Assembly: GCA_029532625.1 (NCBI GenBank)
Contig: JARFXM010000008.1
Coordinates: 2,666,001 to 2,730,000 of the forward strand
Source of the DNA: Lomentospora prolificans
Taxonomy: Eukaryota; Ascomycota; Sordariomycetes; Microascales; Microascaceae
Direction of reading: 5' to 3'
Length of the DNA: 64,000 nt
The position numbers and the translations under genes are program-made. Below the pieces are notes generated by a model that was given only the letters and a program-made list of their open reading frames with translations, did not search any database and had not been told where the DNA came from. This document shows, piece after piece, positions 1 through 12,599 of the stretch; within the stretch, counting starts at the first letter, position 1; each line of letters begins with the position of its first letter.

Positions 1-28
1 GTGCTACAGCTAAATCACAATGACCTAG

Positions 29-628
29 GGAATCCTTGTAATAAACCACATCTCGGACACCATCCTCAAAGATGTAGTTCCTGAAGTCTCGATTATACGG
101 CCTGGCTACTTCCATCAAGCTTTCGCGCATCTGCTCGAGGATGCCAAGGCCGATCCTCCCGTCATTCGCTCGTGGATCACACCTATGGAACACAAGATTC
201 CTATGGTAAGTACCACTTCTACAAATGTCCAACCGATCTCTTGTCCGCCGTTATTTCTGAACGTTTTTTTTTAGGTAAGCGTCAAAGATGTTGGCGAGAC
301 TTGCGCAAACGCCTTGATTTCTGAGTCGACCAAGCCCAGCCCTTACTATTTCAAGCTTTTCGGCCCCCGAAACTACAGCTCGGCCGACATCAGAGACGCC
401 GTTGAGGAGATTACCGAGAGGAAGGTCGACCTGCAGCTTGTCGAAAAAGACCAGCTTGCGGGTTATTTTGGACAGATCATACCCAAGTCACAGTTACAGG
501 GCTTCGTGGATATGACCACCTCCGTGTTGCCTGATGGAATTATGGCGGGAGAATTTGAGTATGATGAAAATACGGTTAGAGGAAAGGTGGAGCTTGTTGA
601 ATCGCTTCGAGAATTGTACAAACCCTAG
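29..628 (+). CDS. NmrA-like NAD(P)-binding protein, 3' part
   Basis: C-terminal 176 residues of an NmrA-like (atypical short-chain dehydrogenase) protein; the N-terminal Rossmann glycine motif lies left of the window. The coding stretch reads ...EVSIIRPGYFHQAF... in exon 29-205, then an intron at 206-274 (GTAAG...TTAG), then exon 275-628 beginning VSVKDVGETCANAL. The 'RPGYF' and 'SVKDVG' blocks are typical of NmrA-like proteins, which act as redox sensors or as NAD(P)H-dependent reductases. The exon is placed from 29 because an in-frame stop lies at 26-28 and doubles as a plausible acceptor (CTAG). Family membership is fairly sure. Whether it senses or reduces cannot be told without the N-terminus. 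Confidence 0.8.
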
Positions 629-1835
629 CTTGGCAGGACGAGAGCAACCTGAATTCTAATGCCTTTCTCACACGTGATCCGGTCTCTTGATTTCCGCAGC
701 CAGTGGCAATACTATCACAATACGGAATTTGGTGCTGGTGAGGCGAAAGTAACCTGAAACGCACATGTTTCCTTTTATCAATAGTGCTGACCAGGTTGGT
801 AAGCTGTAGGAACCAATGGCTTGAACCATGCTTTAAAAATTCACGAACCAAGTACCAGCCAGTCCTACGGCATGCGACGGATGTGGAGGGGCAGTGCACA
901 CTGGTGCTATTCCTGGGCGGTACGGAGTAGGCGGATACAGAGTCAGTTCGGGATGGCAACCGGAGGAGCACGCGAGCGAAACTTCCGTGGCCACTCCGGC
1001 GTTAGCACGTAGAAACACCTCTTGATTGGACACGTAAGACGGGACGAAGAAGAATGAACTAGCTTCCTCCGCACATAACGCTATCACTTCGCCGTCATCT
1101 ACCAGACCCGGCACTTCCGGCATACCCGGCTCGATGGAACGGACCATTCGATCTCAGGATTCAAAGTAACGAGGTACTCGTGACAGCTAAAGATTCTATG
1201 CCAAGTGCAATTCAAGATCCTTCGTTTTCGCAGCTTCATGGTAGCTCTCTCGAGCGATAGCATGGCGGGCGTACCTTTACGGGTCAATCCCTGGATACAT
1301 CTCAAAAGGACACCACAATTACTCTCTTCAATCGATATTGAGGGACAACCGTTGGTGTCGACCCACTCACTCGAACAAAAAAGGAATTCCACGCGCCAAT
1401 CGAGGTGTTCCTTGCCCGGCCTCTGCAAAAGTTCGATTGATTGACGTGTGGCATTGATCGCCATACTGAATTGGGATAATGGGGGTAGTGATCTTGTGAT
1501 CCGGGTCCAGCGGAAGTCAGGGTGCGCCTCAACCCAGGTGCGTATCGACTTTGTATACCTGTGCCGCCGCACCCCGCCGGCGTAGGGTCCGGTCGCGTTC
1601 GACAGGTGCACTAACAGAGGTAGTCTGGCGTCCATTTAGGGCTGATGGGGCGCCGATGACGTTGCGTGGTGTTGCATCATCAGGCCGAGACTCTGTTCGT
1701 GACGAGCAACTGTCGCGCAGGCTTGTCGATGTAGATCCGGAAACATGGGCGAAATAAATTAATTGAATTACTAGGTCGTTAACCTTGCTATTCCTAGTTT
1801 TTTGAACCTGCGATATTTCAAACCGCATTCTTAGA
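629..1835. other. intergenic, with possible minus-strand coding remnant
   Basis: No confident gene. Two overlapping minus-strand open frames (1099-1635, 178 codons; 833-1147, 104 codons) could be a frameshifted relic: the sense runs WVEAHPDFRWTRIT... and then MPEVPGLVDDGEVIALCAEE.... I recognise neither, and neither has a clear intron or start context. The last 100 bases upstream of 1836 are AT-rich, as expected for the promoter of the next gene. Confidence 0.25.
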
Positions 1836-2743
1836 ATGGCAACTCCTGATACCTACCTCTTGGGCGACGGTCCCGCTCCCAACGAGACAGCGCGCCTGGA
1901 CTTTCAGCATTCGTGGTTCCGCAAGCTAACACGCAATTTATTGCCCAAGCCTATCTCGGACTACCTCTCGACGGTTCCCTCCCCCAAAATCGCAGACATC
2001 GGCACTGGCACGGGCATCTGGCTCGTAGATCTCTGGTCCCAACTCCCGCCGACGTCAGTACTACACGGCTTTGACATCGACACGGCCAAGTTCCCTTCAC
2101 CAGACAGGCTACCCGCCAATGTCAAGCTGCAGCAGGCGAACACGCTGAAACCTTTTGCTGAGGAGCGCCTCGGCGCATACGACCTGGTACACGTGCGCCT
2201 TCTCATGTATGGCCTAAAGAAGGACGAGTGGGAGATCGTGGCTCGTAACCTGCTCACACTCTTGAAGCCGGGAGGATGGATCCTTTGGGAAGAGACGGGC
2301 TACATTAGTTGGGTGTCACTCCCGCCAAGTAGGGCGCTCAGTGAAATTTTGGACTACGATATTCGGTTCGCTCAGCTGGTGGGACGCGATATCACGTAAG
2401 TAGGAAAAGAGTCCAGGTCCTGTTTCACACCTCATTTGCTAGCTACTAATCCGCTATAAGCCACCCCGCAAGACTCCTGGAGCATGTGGAGAATGCCGGA
2501 TTCGTAGAGTGTGTCGAAAAGGATCATGCGGACTATGAAGTCTTCGCCAGCGATGCCGCGAAAAAGGTTTACGTGATGGTCCTAGTGCAGGCGATGAAGG
2601 GAATCATCACGCGTGGAGGGTTGCCGGGCCTCTCAACAGAGGAGGACATAAAGCGGCTGCAGGAAGCGGCCGAGGCGGATCTTTACTCTGGGAAGTATCT
2701 TTATGGTATGCAGATGAGGTGGGTATGGGGTAAGAAGGCGTAG
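1836..2743 (+). CDS. class I SAM-dependent methyltransferase (LaeA/TAM-like)
   Basis: Two exons, 1836-2395 and 2461-2743, with a 65-nt intron (GTAAGT, branch-like TACTAAT, acceptor AAG) give 280 residues. The start ATGGCAACTCC opens a continuous frame. Motif I of the SAM-binding Rossmann fold is clear at about residue 50 (KIADIGTGTGIWLVDLW), followed by an acidic strand-2 end (HGFDIDTAKF), motif II/III (YDLVHVRLLMYGLKK) and a post-motif 'LLKPGGWILWEE'. This is the layout of fungal LaeA-like/TAM-domain methyltransferases, many of which act on secondary metabolites. The acceptor substrate is unknown. A second, better-defined member of the same broad family lies on the other side of the transposon island. 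Confidence 0.9.
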
Positions 2744-3698
2744 TTGTATTATTAGTTGGGCTTGCTACAGCTGCGGCCGCCGAGGACCTCGGCGGGAGCC
2801 GCCGTGGATGCCGCCATCTTATCCCCTTACCACTCTCCACTCGTGAACAGGAAGGTATCGGCGACGCGTTGCTGTCAGCAGACCAAAACGAACTACTTTC
2901 GCACCGCATACCACAGAAGTCAAGGAAGCTAATACTGATACAGATAGAATATTACTGTTACGGGAGCTAAGCAATTTATTTCGAGTTCGAGAATGGTAAA
3001 CGCCGATCTTGTCCTAGCATAAAAAGTGTAAAGCTTACCTGATCACTAAGTTCAACCGGCCTATAATTCATTTAATGATGACAGAGGTTAGGAAGAACTA
3101 TAAGGAAGTCTGTTTCCTCTGGAGTGAGCTAGGTGATACAGCTAGAGGCACATTCGTGGTGTAATAACCATCCTTCATTGCTACATGATGCTGATCAACT
3201 ATCTTTAGCCTTGGTAATTAGAACCATATTGTGAAAATCACACTGTAATATTCACAATTTCAAAGGTGGATCCTGCTAGGTGACAATTTCTCTGCTCACT
3301 GTGCTGGAGACTATATGAGTTCTAATAACACTTCGTAGAGTGAGCTTTATGGTTAGGGTTAGGGTTAGTACTTTAGTTCCAACGTATAATAAATGAACCT
3401 CTCCGTTCGTTTTCACATGGAGTTTGAAACCTAAACTGTGCATGCTCACTACCCTAGCTTTATTCAGCAAGTGATTCACAGGCTACACAAACCCAAAAGA
3501 AAAAAATGAGAAGCCATGTCATAGTCTACCCTAAATTCCAGTTAATCAAAGGACTGTTCTATTCAAGAATCAAGAATAGAACAAGATTGGCAGTGACTCA
3601 TGTCTCTGCCCTCTAGCACCGGTGAAACGAACTGCCCCAGATCAACAATGCGTTGGTATGCTGAAGGCAATTGCCCTCCTACTATATTGCTATTCTCT
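2744..3698. other. intergenic AT-rich spacer
   Basis: No coding region seen. It holds the 3' flank of the methyltransferase, a short GC-rich patch at 2770-2830, and a telomere-like run described separately. Confidence 0.5.
3351..3368 (+). repeat. interstitial telomere-like (TTAGGG) run
   Basis: Roughly three units of the fungal telomere repeat (GGTTAGGGTTAGGGTTAG) lie inside the spacer. Such short runs can mark old break repair or arise by chance; this one is too short to decide. Confidence 0.6.
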
Positions 3699-3998
3699 CT
3701 ATTCAAAGTCGATGGTTGGGAATGCCTCTTGAATCAGACGATCAACCTCATAAGCCTTCTGTTGTAATCGTGCTAGCTTCTGTACACTGGCAAGGGTGAA
3801 TATGTATGCTTCCACTGGTGGTAGTCGAACATTCGGGACTAGCGCAATCCCCTCCTTGGGCAGAGTCCAAATAATTTGGACCGGTTTAGTATCTCTTCCT
3901 GGCCATTCATATAGATGATGAGATATAAGAGACCATGTTTGTCGTAGGCCATGGCGCCCGCGAGTCTCTCCACCAATAATAGGCCCGAAGAGACAAAA
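3699..3998 (-). pseudogene. degraded ORF, C-terminal remnant of an unrecognised protein
   Basis: A minus-strand open frame of about 99 codons without a start codon runs from just after an in-frame stop (TGA, 3999-4001) to TAG at 3699-3701. It ends with a protein-like sequence including IIWTLPKEGIALVPNVRLPP and an amphipathic tail (LARLQQKAYEVDRLIQEAF). Composition and length suggest the end of a former gene. No family recognised; the upstream frame is closed. Confidence 0.35.
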
Positions 3999-4001
3999 TC
4001 A

Positions 4002-5534
4002 TCCGTGAAGAGATGGAATTAGCGCTCTCGAATTTGAGTTGCGTTGTCGGGAAGGTTATAGTAGACTCGAATTACACAATAGAGGTCTAGCTAGCGAACT
4101 GGCAAAAAGCATGGACGGGTTTGAGGGAAAGGACGGCACAAAATGCTTTCGGTAGGTATCCTCCGAGCCTACACAGTCGCATGCGGAGCAAGCCAGGGTT
4201 GCACAGGACACTGGAGCATCACGTCAAAAACCCCAACTTCTTCTCTCGTCAGCATAGAAAACAGCAAAGGTCCGAATTGCCGGTTAACTCGCTCTCGCCT
4301 AAAATTTCACTGCCTCACGGAACGACCAAGTGGTCGGGTCATAACAATTCAAGGGAAGACGTAAACTAGTGGACGGCGTTAACACCTGGTTCACTACGTG
4401 TCTGGGCAGTTCCGGCCCCATCTCCCATTGTAGAAGCCTATTCCCTTTGTCGAGCTGGCACACACTGGTACCAGTCCGGCTTCGTGTGGTAGGAGTGATT
4501 GTATTTGTCGCGTATGAGATGACGATCGCGAGAGAAACGTTCGTTCTAAAAACTATTTTCCGCGATGGCCATGCTAGAGTCATTTACCTTCAGGCGTTTC
4601 TTTTCATGGTTTGGTGGTAGGCCTAAGTCTGTCTCATATATTTACTCACGGCCTGATTACCTTGGCCAACCTGGGGCTGCTGGCGAGGTTAGGTGTCAAG
4701 GCACATAAGCTAGGATCAGGTAAACCTGGGTACTAACGAGACGAGAGCACACGCTGGTGCTCCGGATTAATACCCTCGAGGTATGGTCCGGAGATGAAAC
4801 CCACCACCGCCAAAACCTATAAGTGTATTGAGGTGCTGATTTCCAATATAAAGAAAACAACTCCAGCCCGTGATATGCCTACGAGCGGCAATATTGCCTC
4901 GTGACGATACTTGCCTGTTCGCATTACCCAGCGGCAATGACTGCCTGTTTTCTCCAAACTCCAAGCAGCCTCTCTCAACATAACCAGGCTCGTTCCTATG
5001 TCTGATTTGGTCTAGATACACCCTGTGCGGCTACGCCAGCTGTAAGGAAAATTCGTTCTCTTCGTGTCTCAAAATTATTCCTTCAAAGGCCGTTTCCCCA
5101 GTCACCACTGGTTGTAGCCTCCAGCCGAATCCCTACATTTTCAGTGCCACTGGAACGTTCTTTGCGTGGAGTTCCTGGAATGGGGTGGAATCGGGGTCCT
5201 GGAAACAAGGACAAGCACAGGTCCTCGCTTAATAGCAAGGGCTTTCGATCACGCACTACATATTTTATAGTCTTGTTTCCTGGTCAGTTCTTGACGAGCA
5301 TCAGTTTTCTGTCCTCTTTTTTTTCTTTTCTGCTTCTTGCCGCTTACAGCTTCGATTCATGTTCCAACGTGCAGGGATTGCGGCGCTGACGGATTGTGGC
5401 GGTGCCTCATGTCGAGAGTGACACACCGCCGTTTCCCAACCGCCATGATATTCCCACCTCACTTTGTAATATCCCGAGTCGGCGGCCTATACGCTTTTCC
5501 TTAGTCCAGAGTGCGTGGCAATTTTACACCCATC
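4002..5534. other. intergenic; promoter side of the F-box gene and one possible small ORF
   Basis: A 73-codon plus-strand ORF at 4143-4364 contains four cysteines (ACGASQGC, PNC, HC) but no convincing signal peptide; I would not call it a gene without expression data. Further right, 5300-5350 is a C/T-rich tract (TCCTCTTTTTTTTCTTTTCTG) typical of fungal core promoters and 5' leaders, about 200 bases before the F-box start codon. Confidence 0.4.
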
Positions 5535-7277
5535 ATGGAGACAGGCACAGGTGATGGGCTCGACGAAAACCAGACGACCCTTGCTTGGCCCGTTTCTGAC
5601 AAGGTCACCTTCGTTCGACCGCCAACCCCAGGATGGAAAAAGCCGATGCGCCCGCCATCGCGCGAGTCCAAGGGCATTCTCGGCCTACCGGACGAGCTGC
5701 TTCACAATATCTTAGCTCTCACGACGTCCGGGTATTCACGTTACGATGGTGAAGGTTCTCCTTCTCATTTTAGGCCGTATGTCGACATTGCCCAGACATG
5801 CCGCCGCTTCTATCGGCTGATAACACCCATGATGTACTCAGCGGTGGATATCAGCCTCGGCTACAACTATCTAAGCGCCTGCTGGAACAGGACCCCCTTG
5901 GACTCATTGAAGAAATTAAAGCGCAGTTTCCAGGAGAACCCCCATCTCGGGGAATATTGCGAGGAGCTCTCGATTCAGCTTCACCACCCGCGGACTCCTT
6001 TGATAGGCGCATGGGAAGAAAGTCGGTTGGATGAGGTCCCCATGGACGAGACTACTGAAGGGGAAGTTGAGGTAGCAGTAGCACTTGCAGCTCTGCTGAC
6101 AGGCACGAAGCTTATATGGGTGACGGGTTCATTCCACCGTTTTCAGAAAATCTGGCTTATCCTTAGTCAAGCCGCTCTCAATATGCCAAGGCTTGAAAGA
6201 GTTAGTCTGTCGCATTTTCACAAACCGACGTTGTATGGACCCATATGCGAGTCTCTCTGCCGGGCTACACACCTCAAATCTCTTGAAGTGTCTGGTATTG
6301 TAGAGATAACGGGACCTGAAGGGATATTTGCCCAGGTGAGTGTCCTCCACGCCGATTGACTTTACTCGCATTTGGAGCCATTGGGCACAGAACTCTAACG
6401 CTGGGTATGGACTACTTGACAGCAACATCCAATGAGTATTGAGAGATTGTCCATCACTAGCTTCGACTATGGACCAGGGACCCTCAAGCGGCTCGTCTCT
6501 TGGCCGGCGACTCTCCTCTGCCTAGAGCTGGAGCCCGAGATCTCACTAGAGAAACCCATGCCTCCGCGGGCCTTTTGGGGCTTGGCCGAGCTGATGCCGG
6601 TGCTGAGCCTGCACAAACACAGCCTCCGTAATCTCGGTATAGGCAGGACCTCTAAGCCCGGAGGGCTGCAGGAATTTGACCTCACCGAGTTTTCAAACCT
6701 CGAGGAGCTCAACATTTCCTACTGGTCTACAGGCACAGAGCTAGGAGGCGAGGTGAAATTCTTCGCCCCGCGTCTCCGGAAATTCACCTGGTCCTTTAAC
6801 CTTGGAGGGGAGCTGAACGGTATGGGTTGCTACGAGGAACAATTTGGAGAGGCCGAAGAGGGATGGCTTAGGAGCGTTATAAGCGCCGCTATTTCTCGGA
6901 ACATACCCTTGGATTCAGTCCACGTCAACTTCTATCCGTACGATGACATTTGTTTCGCGAAGGACTTGAGCGGCGTCACCGCGTGGGACCGCATTGACGT
7001 GCTAACGGAGGAATTCAAATCCTGTGGGATACGGATCACATGCGCCAGTCGCAAAGCGCAGTATCAATATTGGTGGAGAACGGCGCAGCCAGGTTATCAA
7101 TCTAAAGAGCCAACTCCGGAGCCGGAGCATATACCAGGTGCTCACTTGCCCGATCCCGACAGCGATGCCGAGAGCATTGTTGAGCTTGACGGCGACTTCC
7201 AACAAAACAAGATTACAGACTATTTTAGGCCATTGCCACAGAGGCGAATGTTGGTATTGAGGCGGAGATCGATTTGA
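5535..7277 (+). CDS. F-box protein with C-terminal PIP-box-like motif
   Basis: Two exons, 5535-6335 and 6423-7277, joined across an 87-nt intron (GTGAGT...GACAG) give 551 residues. The frame is open upstream to a GTG at 5511, but the first ATG is at 5535. An F-box lies near residues 48-110 (ILGLPDELLHNILAL ... AQTCRRFYRLITPMMYSAV), the SKP1-binding module of SCF ubiquitin ligases. The rest has leucine-rich, LRR-like spacing (LERVSLSHF, LKSLEVSG, LEELNIS), the usual substrate-binding half of fungal F-box proteins. Unusually, the acidic C-terminal tail ends in QNKITDYF (residues 528-535) followed by RPLPQRR, which matches the PCNA-interacting consensus Qxx[ILMV]xx[FY][FY] with the TD pair of PIP degrons. 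Substrate unknown; PCNA binding is inferred from the motif. Confidence 0.85.
7203..7226 (+). other. PIP-box coding segment of the F-box gene
   Basis: Encodes QNKITDYF. Consensus positions are all filled: Q at 1, aliphatic at 4, T-D at 5-6, aromatic Y-F at 7-8. The basic residue that CRL4-Cdt2 degrons need at +4 after the motif is a proline here, with basic residues at +1, +6 and +7, so a plain PIP box is likelier than a full degron. Confidence 0.65.
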
Positions 7278-7560
7278 CAGATCAACGCCATGGAAGAGGG
7301 GATTGGAACAAAGAGTGAGATATTCATGACTCAAACATAGAACCAACACCTAGAAAGACGTCTTCCACCATGCGATGGAAGGAGGAATGCACGACTGCCT
7401 CTACTCGACACACCGAATTCCCAAATCCCGGGCTCGAACTCACCGATGGAAACGTCATTTCATTTCCCTTGAATTCCACAGACGCCTACCCTTCTATTGC
7501 TCGTGCGGCGGTTTATCGCCAGCTTCTCCACTGCACTCTAGCCACTTTACCCTAGTCTAA
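7278..7560. other. 3' flank of the F-box gene
   Basis: No gene seen. Short open frames in two registers here are not supported by intron or composition evidence. Confidence 0.5.
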
Positions 7561-8338
7561 CAGTCTCAGGACATTTTTATTCTTCCCAAAGGGAACATTC
7601 CTACACTCGCCTACGATTGTGAAGAGCTGGGTTCCTTCAACGAGATGCTAGGCTTTCTCGGAAATGAGGATCTAGCCACCCCCAGTGATATACCCAACGG
7701 ACATCTGGCTGTGCACTTGATGCAAGAAATTCTTTGTGAGCCGGAGCGTCGACGACCGGCGGGCACGATGCCCGACGAAGCTCTTGTTCCGCTAGTGATC
7801 TAGGCCGTGTAGCTGAATTCTCAGGGCCTATTTCTGAGAGCATTAAAGCGGTTCTTGGACCCGGAGCAAGATCTCAGCCAACTCCTCATGCCCATTGCCA
7901 CGATACTACAACAACGGTGCGGTGGTAACTGGGCATCAGATGGCGAGTGGCAAGAGTGGTTTGTAATGTCTACTCCGTTTTCTCTACAATATCAGCTAAT
8001 GGTGATGCAGGGCTTGGTCACTCATCAAGGTGGTGAGGAGGAGAACCGGCCTATCTGCTACGGTTGCGATTCTGGCGCCCATGTTGGTTCATCACGAATT
8101 TGCACGAGCCTTTGCACTATGGGACTTCTTATAGATGTGGAGCGATATGCGGCACGAAGCAGTTGTCAATGCCTTTTCCGGCGCAGCACCTATTATTATT
8201 AAAATGCTCGAGAGATATGCCGCGGACAAGTACTGGATTTGGGACAGGTTCGAATCCTCCCGACACTTGGCGTACCCCGCTATACCAGTCCCAAGACACT
8301 AACTGCATGACTTGTCTATTAGTTTCTTGAAGGCAATT
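7561..8338 (+). pseudogene. left half of a host gene split by element X
   Basis: Protein-like reading in plus frames starts around SQDIFILPKGNIPTLAYDCE and continues past several stops. It contains a likely 48-nt intron at about 7963-8010 (GTAATG...GCTAATG...GCAG). The last segment reads ALWDFL-stop-MWSDMRHEAV... and ends FLKAI exactly at the 9-bp target duplication. The same frame resumes after the island as KAIASKGIHNWVF. Most premature stops are TAG/TAA where CAG/CAA would fit, consistent with RIP spreading from the neighbouring repeat. I do not recognise the family. Confidence 0.7.
8330..8338 (+). repeat. target-site duplication of element X, left copy
   Basis: AAGGCAATT, matched by AAGGCGATT at 50341-50349. 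The single difference (G to A) is a RIP-type change. A 9-bp duplication is typical of Mutator-like elements. Confidence 0.85.
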
Positions 8339-8462
8339 AGGTACACAGGTTAGATAGCCTCCAACAGTGGATTTCACTTGACCCAACCCCCTCAATTTTA
8401 TCCTACCTTTAGGGGGGCAGCCTAGGTAGAAGGTATATTTAACCTAACCCCTATATAGGGCT
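8339..8462 (+). repeat. left TIR of element X
   Basis: Begins AGGTACACAGGTTAGATAGC and runs to a CCCTATATAGGG inner palindrome. It aligns to the reverse complement of the right end with scattered transition differences and a small indel. Confidence 0.85.
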
Positions 8463-8659
8463 ACCTACTTTTTTTCCTATACTATAATTAGTTCACCTAG
8501 ATAAGCTAACCCCCTTTATTTTCCCTTATTCTAGCTATAATTCTTAAACCCTCCCTTTATTATTAATACCCTTATTACCCTACCTATTCTTATTATAACC
8601 TAATAATAATTATTCCATAATTAATCCTAAACTTATTTATTACTTTTATTATTAATATA

Positions 8660-11600
8660 TTTAATCTAGGACTAATCCTAGATTAGCTATAATATCCTTT
8701 AATTTTAAGAATTCTAAGTTATATAACTAGTACTTTAGTAGCTAGCCTAGCTAAGGTCTATAGCTTAGTAAGATACTTTACCTAGATAGCCTCCTATATT
8801 AGGAGAAAAATAATATAAGGAATATAAACTTATCTTAGACTTATCTAGAACTAATCCTAGTTTAGAATAATAAAATTAAGCTACTACTTAGTAAAGTATT
8901 TTACTACTTTAAATTAGAGGATAGTATTATATACCCTTTTATATATTTAATATCTATAATTAATCTAAGGCTAGTCCTAGACTAATTTATATCTAGTTAT
9001 AGAGATTCTTATTAGAGTCTAACCTCTATAAATATATTAAGTATTATAAAACTATAATAGTTAAGGATTATTATATTAATAACTACTTAATAGATAAGAA
9101 ATTATAAGTATAAAGTAAGTTACTATAATTAATCTAGGATTAGTCCTAGACTAATTATAGTTTAATTATAATATATTATACTACTCTTATAATATATATT
9201 AATAGGATACCTAGGCTAGGTAGTATTACTATACTACTTAAGACTCCCTTAAAAGTAAAATAAATTAAACTACTAGATCTACTAAAGGTAAAGTTAGGTA
9301 AGTATAAGAGTAGGGTATATATAATCTATAATTAATCTATATCTAATTCTAAACTAATTTTATTAGATTTTACTAAAGTTAATAAAGCTACTTAGTTATA
9401 CTAAGAAGACTTATATAGGGTATAAAGCTAAGAAGAGTAAAGAATCCTTCCTAATTAATCTAGGACTATTTCCTAACTACTTTATAGGGACCTATCTACT
9501 AAGGAAATATACTACTAATTATTAAGTATAAGCTAAGTTTACTATTAATAAGTATCTTAAAGGTAATAGGATAGGTTCTAAATTAGTCTAGAATAACTCT
9601 ACCTAAGTATTAGTTAAGGCTAAGAATAATAGTAAAGGTAATAGTCTAATAGTTATAACTAAGGGTAATAAGTAATAATCCTATCCTAAATTAAACTTTT
9701 AATATTTATTCTTTAACTTTCTCTTATAATATATATAACTATAATATAATTAATCCTAGATTAATTACTATATTAGTAGCTATATATAATAATAAATAAT
9801 ATAATATCTAAAGTTTTATTAAATTAACTACTATTCTATTCTAAAGTATTCCTAGATTAATTCTAATATCTCTATTACTTAAGTACTAGTTATTATTCTT
9901 CTAACTAAAGCTAGTACTCTTCTAATTTAAGCTTAGCTTAATCTAACTTAATATAGTATTAATATACTATATTTATCTATTCCTCTACTATTTAATTATC
10001 TAAGAGTTCTTTACTAGATATAGTTAACCTTAACTACTAGGATAGCTTTTAGTATCTATTTAGGATTAGTTCTAGATTAATCTATATAAAATAATAGTAA
10101 CCTTACCTCTAAGATACCCCTCTTATTAGTATATAACTAGAGGATAAGGCTTATAATAGTAATATAGTATTATTATTACTTTATCTAATTATTAGTAATA
10201 CTTTTAAGTTTATTTATAAGTAAGGGATACTATTATAGTATTAGTACTATTAGGAATAGTTTCAAACTAATTATATTAGTTCTAGATTAATTTATAATTA
10301 ATTTTAGTAAGATATATATAGTTAGCTTCTATAGTATATTTATACTATACTTTAAATATTATATCTTATAATAGGATATTAATCCTAAGTTTAGTAAATA
10401 ACTAGCTTAATATTACTAGCCTTTAGTCTTTAATATAGTTCTTATATAGGATTAGTTCTAGATTAATCTAGAATAAATTTAATTATACTTATAACTTAAT
10501 ATAGCTATATAGAGGCTAGTACTACTTAGACTAGTAATATAAGATATTATATAAGGCTTTAATAGTATTTATAATTAGTTATAGTATATCCTAATTTACT
10601 ATATTAATCTTATTATAGTACTAGTTAAGCCCTACCTAAATTTTAACTTTTAACTTATACTAGGCCTATCTAGTAAGTATAGGGATATTTATTTACTATA
10701 TTAGCTAGATTACTTTAGAACTAATCTAGGAGTAATTATCTAAAATCTCTATAATAATTTAGTTATAAGTATTCTAAAAAGAGGTATTAAATAGGTTTAT
10801 TATTAGCTTATAATAAGTTAAAGAATATCTACTAAAAGAGTAGTACTACTACTTAATACTATATTAGAAATATACCCTATAAAGGTATATTATATAGTAG
10901 ATATACTAGGTTATAGGTTACTACTCTAGATTAATCTCTTAGAGGTATAGGCTAAAGCCTATATAGATTAGTTCTAGATTAATTTGAATATAGTTTAGGA
11001 TATACTTAATAGATTTACTATATCTTAATTAACTATAATCCTAATTAGTTTTCCCCTTAAGATAAGATACTTCTATAGTATATTAACCTTATATTTATAC
11101 TATAGAATCTTAAAGACCTTTTTATATATAAAATAGTATAGACCTATATCTTTACTATTTATAAAGACTTAAATAAGAGGAAGGACTAGATAGATTAGAC
11201 TTAGATTAGTTTAGAATTAGTTATATATATAGAATATACTATAACTTAATAATAGGTTAAACTAAACCTAGATAATCTTAATATATCTATAGTTTAATAG
11301 ATATTTATAGTTTATATTAACTTTAAAAGTATAGAGGTAGTATTAGTTAAAGAGCTTTACCTACTCTTAAGAGAAGTAAATTATAATAAAGTACTAGCTA
11401 TTATCTATATAGAATTAGAGATATTAGCCTAGATTAGTCCTAGAGTAATCTAAGAATAGTTCTAGTATATACCTAATTAGGCTCTCCCTCTTCTTTCCTA
11501 AAAAGGCTTTATAAGGATATATATAATAAGCTAGATAGAAAATAAAGTACTTAATATTTATAAATAATAAGGTAGATATAATTATTATTACTTAGTAATA

Positions 11601-11705
11601 TATGAACTTCTATAAGGTTCTAGCTATTAAATTCTATATAAAAGCCCTATATCTTAGGGGATAAGATAAATAGTACTAGATTAATTAGGTATTAGTTTAG
11701 AATTA
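8660..11705. repeat. dispersed short motif array in element X (left part)
   Basis: About 17 copies of a 25-30 bp quasi-palindromic motif, core CTAGGACTAATCCTAGATTA with variants, at about 8663, 8828, 8957, 9127, 9331, 9457, 9577, 9745, 9846, 10058, 10270, 10446, 10700, 10960, 11190, 11430 and 11675. Spacing is roughly 100-260 bases. Sequence between copies is not obviously repeated. Confidence 0.65.
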
Positions 11706-11817
11706 ATCTATAATTAGTTATATACTTAGTATTAAATAGTACTAATTTATCCTTATTAAAATATAGCTAAGGCTTTTAAGGATATTCTATAAAGCCTTTA
11801 TTAGTAGAGGGGGGGTA

Positions 11818-12258
11818 TATAACAGGTTGAACCCTGGAACATAAGTGCCAGTGATGCTGGCACCCCCTATACCCTCTAAAAGGGGATAGTAACCCCTTAA
11901 TAAGCCTACTATAATTAGAGCTCTATATACCCCCCCTATTAGGAGGTCTACTAGTAATCCCCCTATAGACCTATAGTAATAGGATTACTTATATACCCCC
12001 TTATTAGGAAGCCTATAAGTAATCTCCTAGTAGACTAGCTATAGTAGGATAGTATATATACCCCCTGCTTAGAGGTCTATAACCCTATTATAGACTAACC
12101 CCTATAGGTATATATACCCCTATAAGTAGCCCCTATATAACTACTACTATAGTAGAAGATCCCTTTTTCCTATTCCTTCCTTCTACTCTTTAGTTATTTT
12201 ATAATAGATATATCTAGGCCTTATATTATAGACTATACTTTATAGCTAGTTTATAATA
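11818..12258 (+). repeat. 5' LTR of element A
   Basis: 441 bp, same length as the 3' copy at 48406-48846, ending TTTATAATA where the better preserved 3' copy ends CCTGTAACA. Confidence 0.93.
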
Positions 12259-12599
12259 TATTATAAAATAACTCTCTATAAAAGAACCCTTAGAAGTAAT
12301 AGTTAGTTACTATAGTATCTCTAAGTATTCCCTTTATAATTAACCCCCCTTTACTAGAAGGAAAGACCTCTTTAAACCTTAACTAGGTAAACTATTTAGT
12401 TAAGTAAGCTATAAACTAGGCTACTTAACTAATATAGGAATAGCTAGTCTAGCTAATTACTATCCTATAAATAATATAAATTATAATAATAAACCTAGCC
12501 TTATTTACTAGTTCTATTCTAGGTATATAAATACCCCTCTTTAATTAGCCTTTTAAGCCCTTTATTAAGGAGATACCCTCTACTATTTACTAAAAAGTA

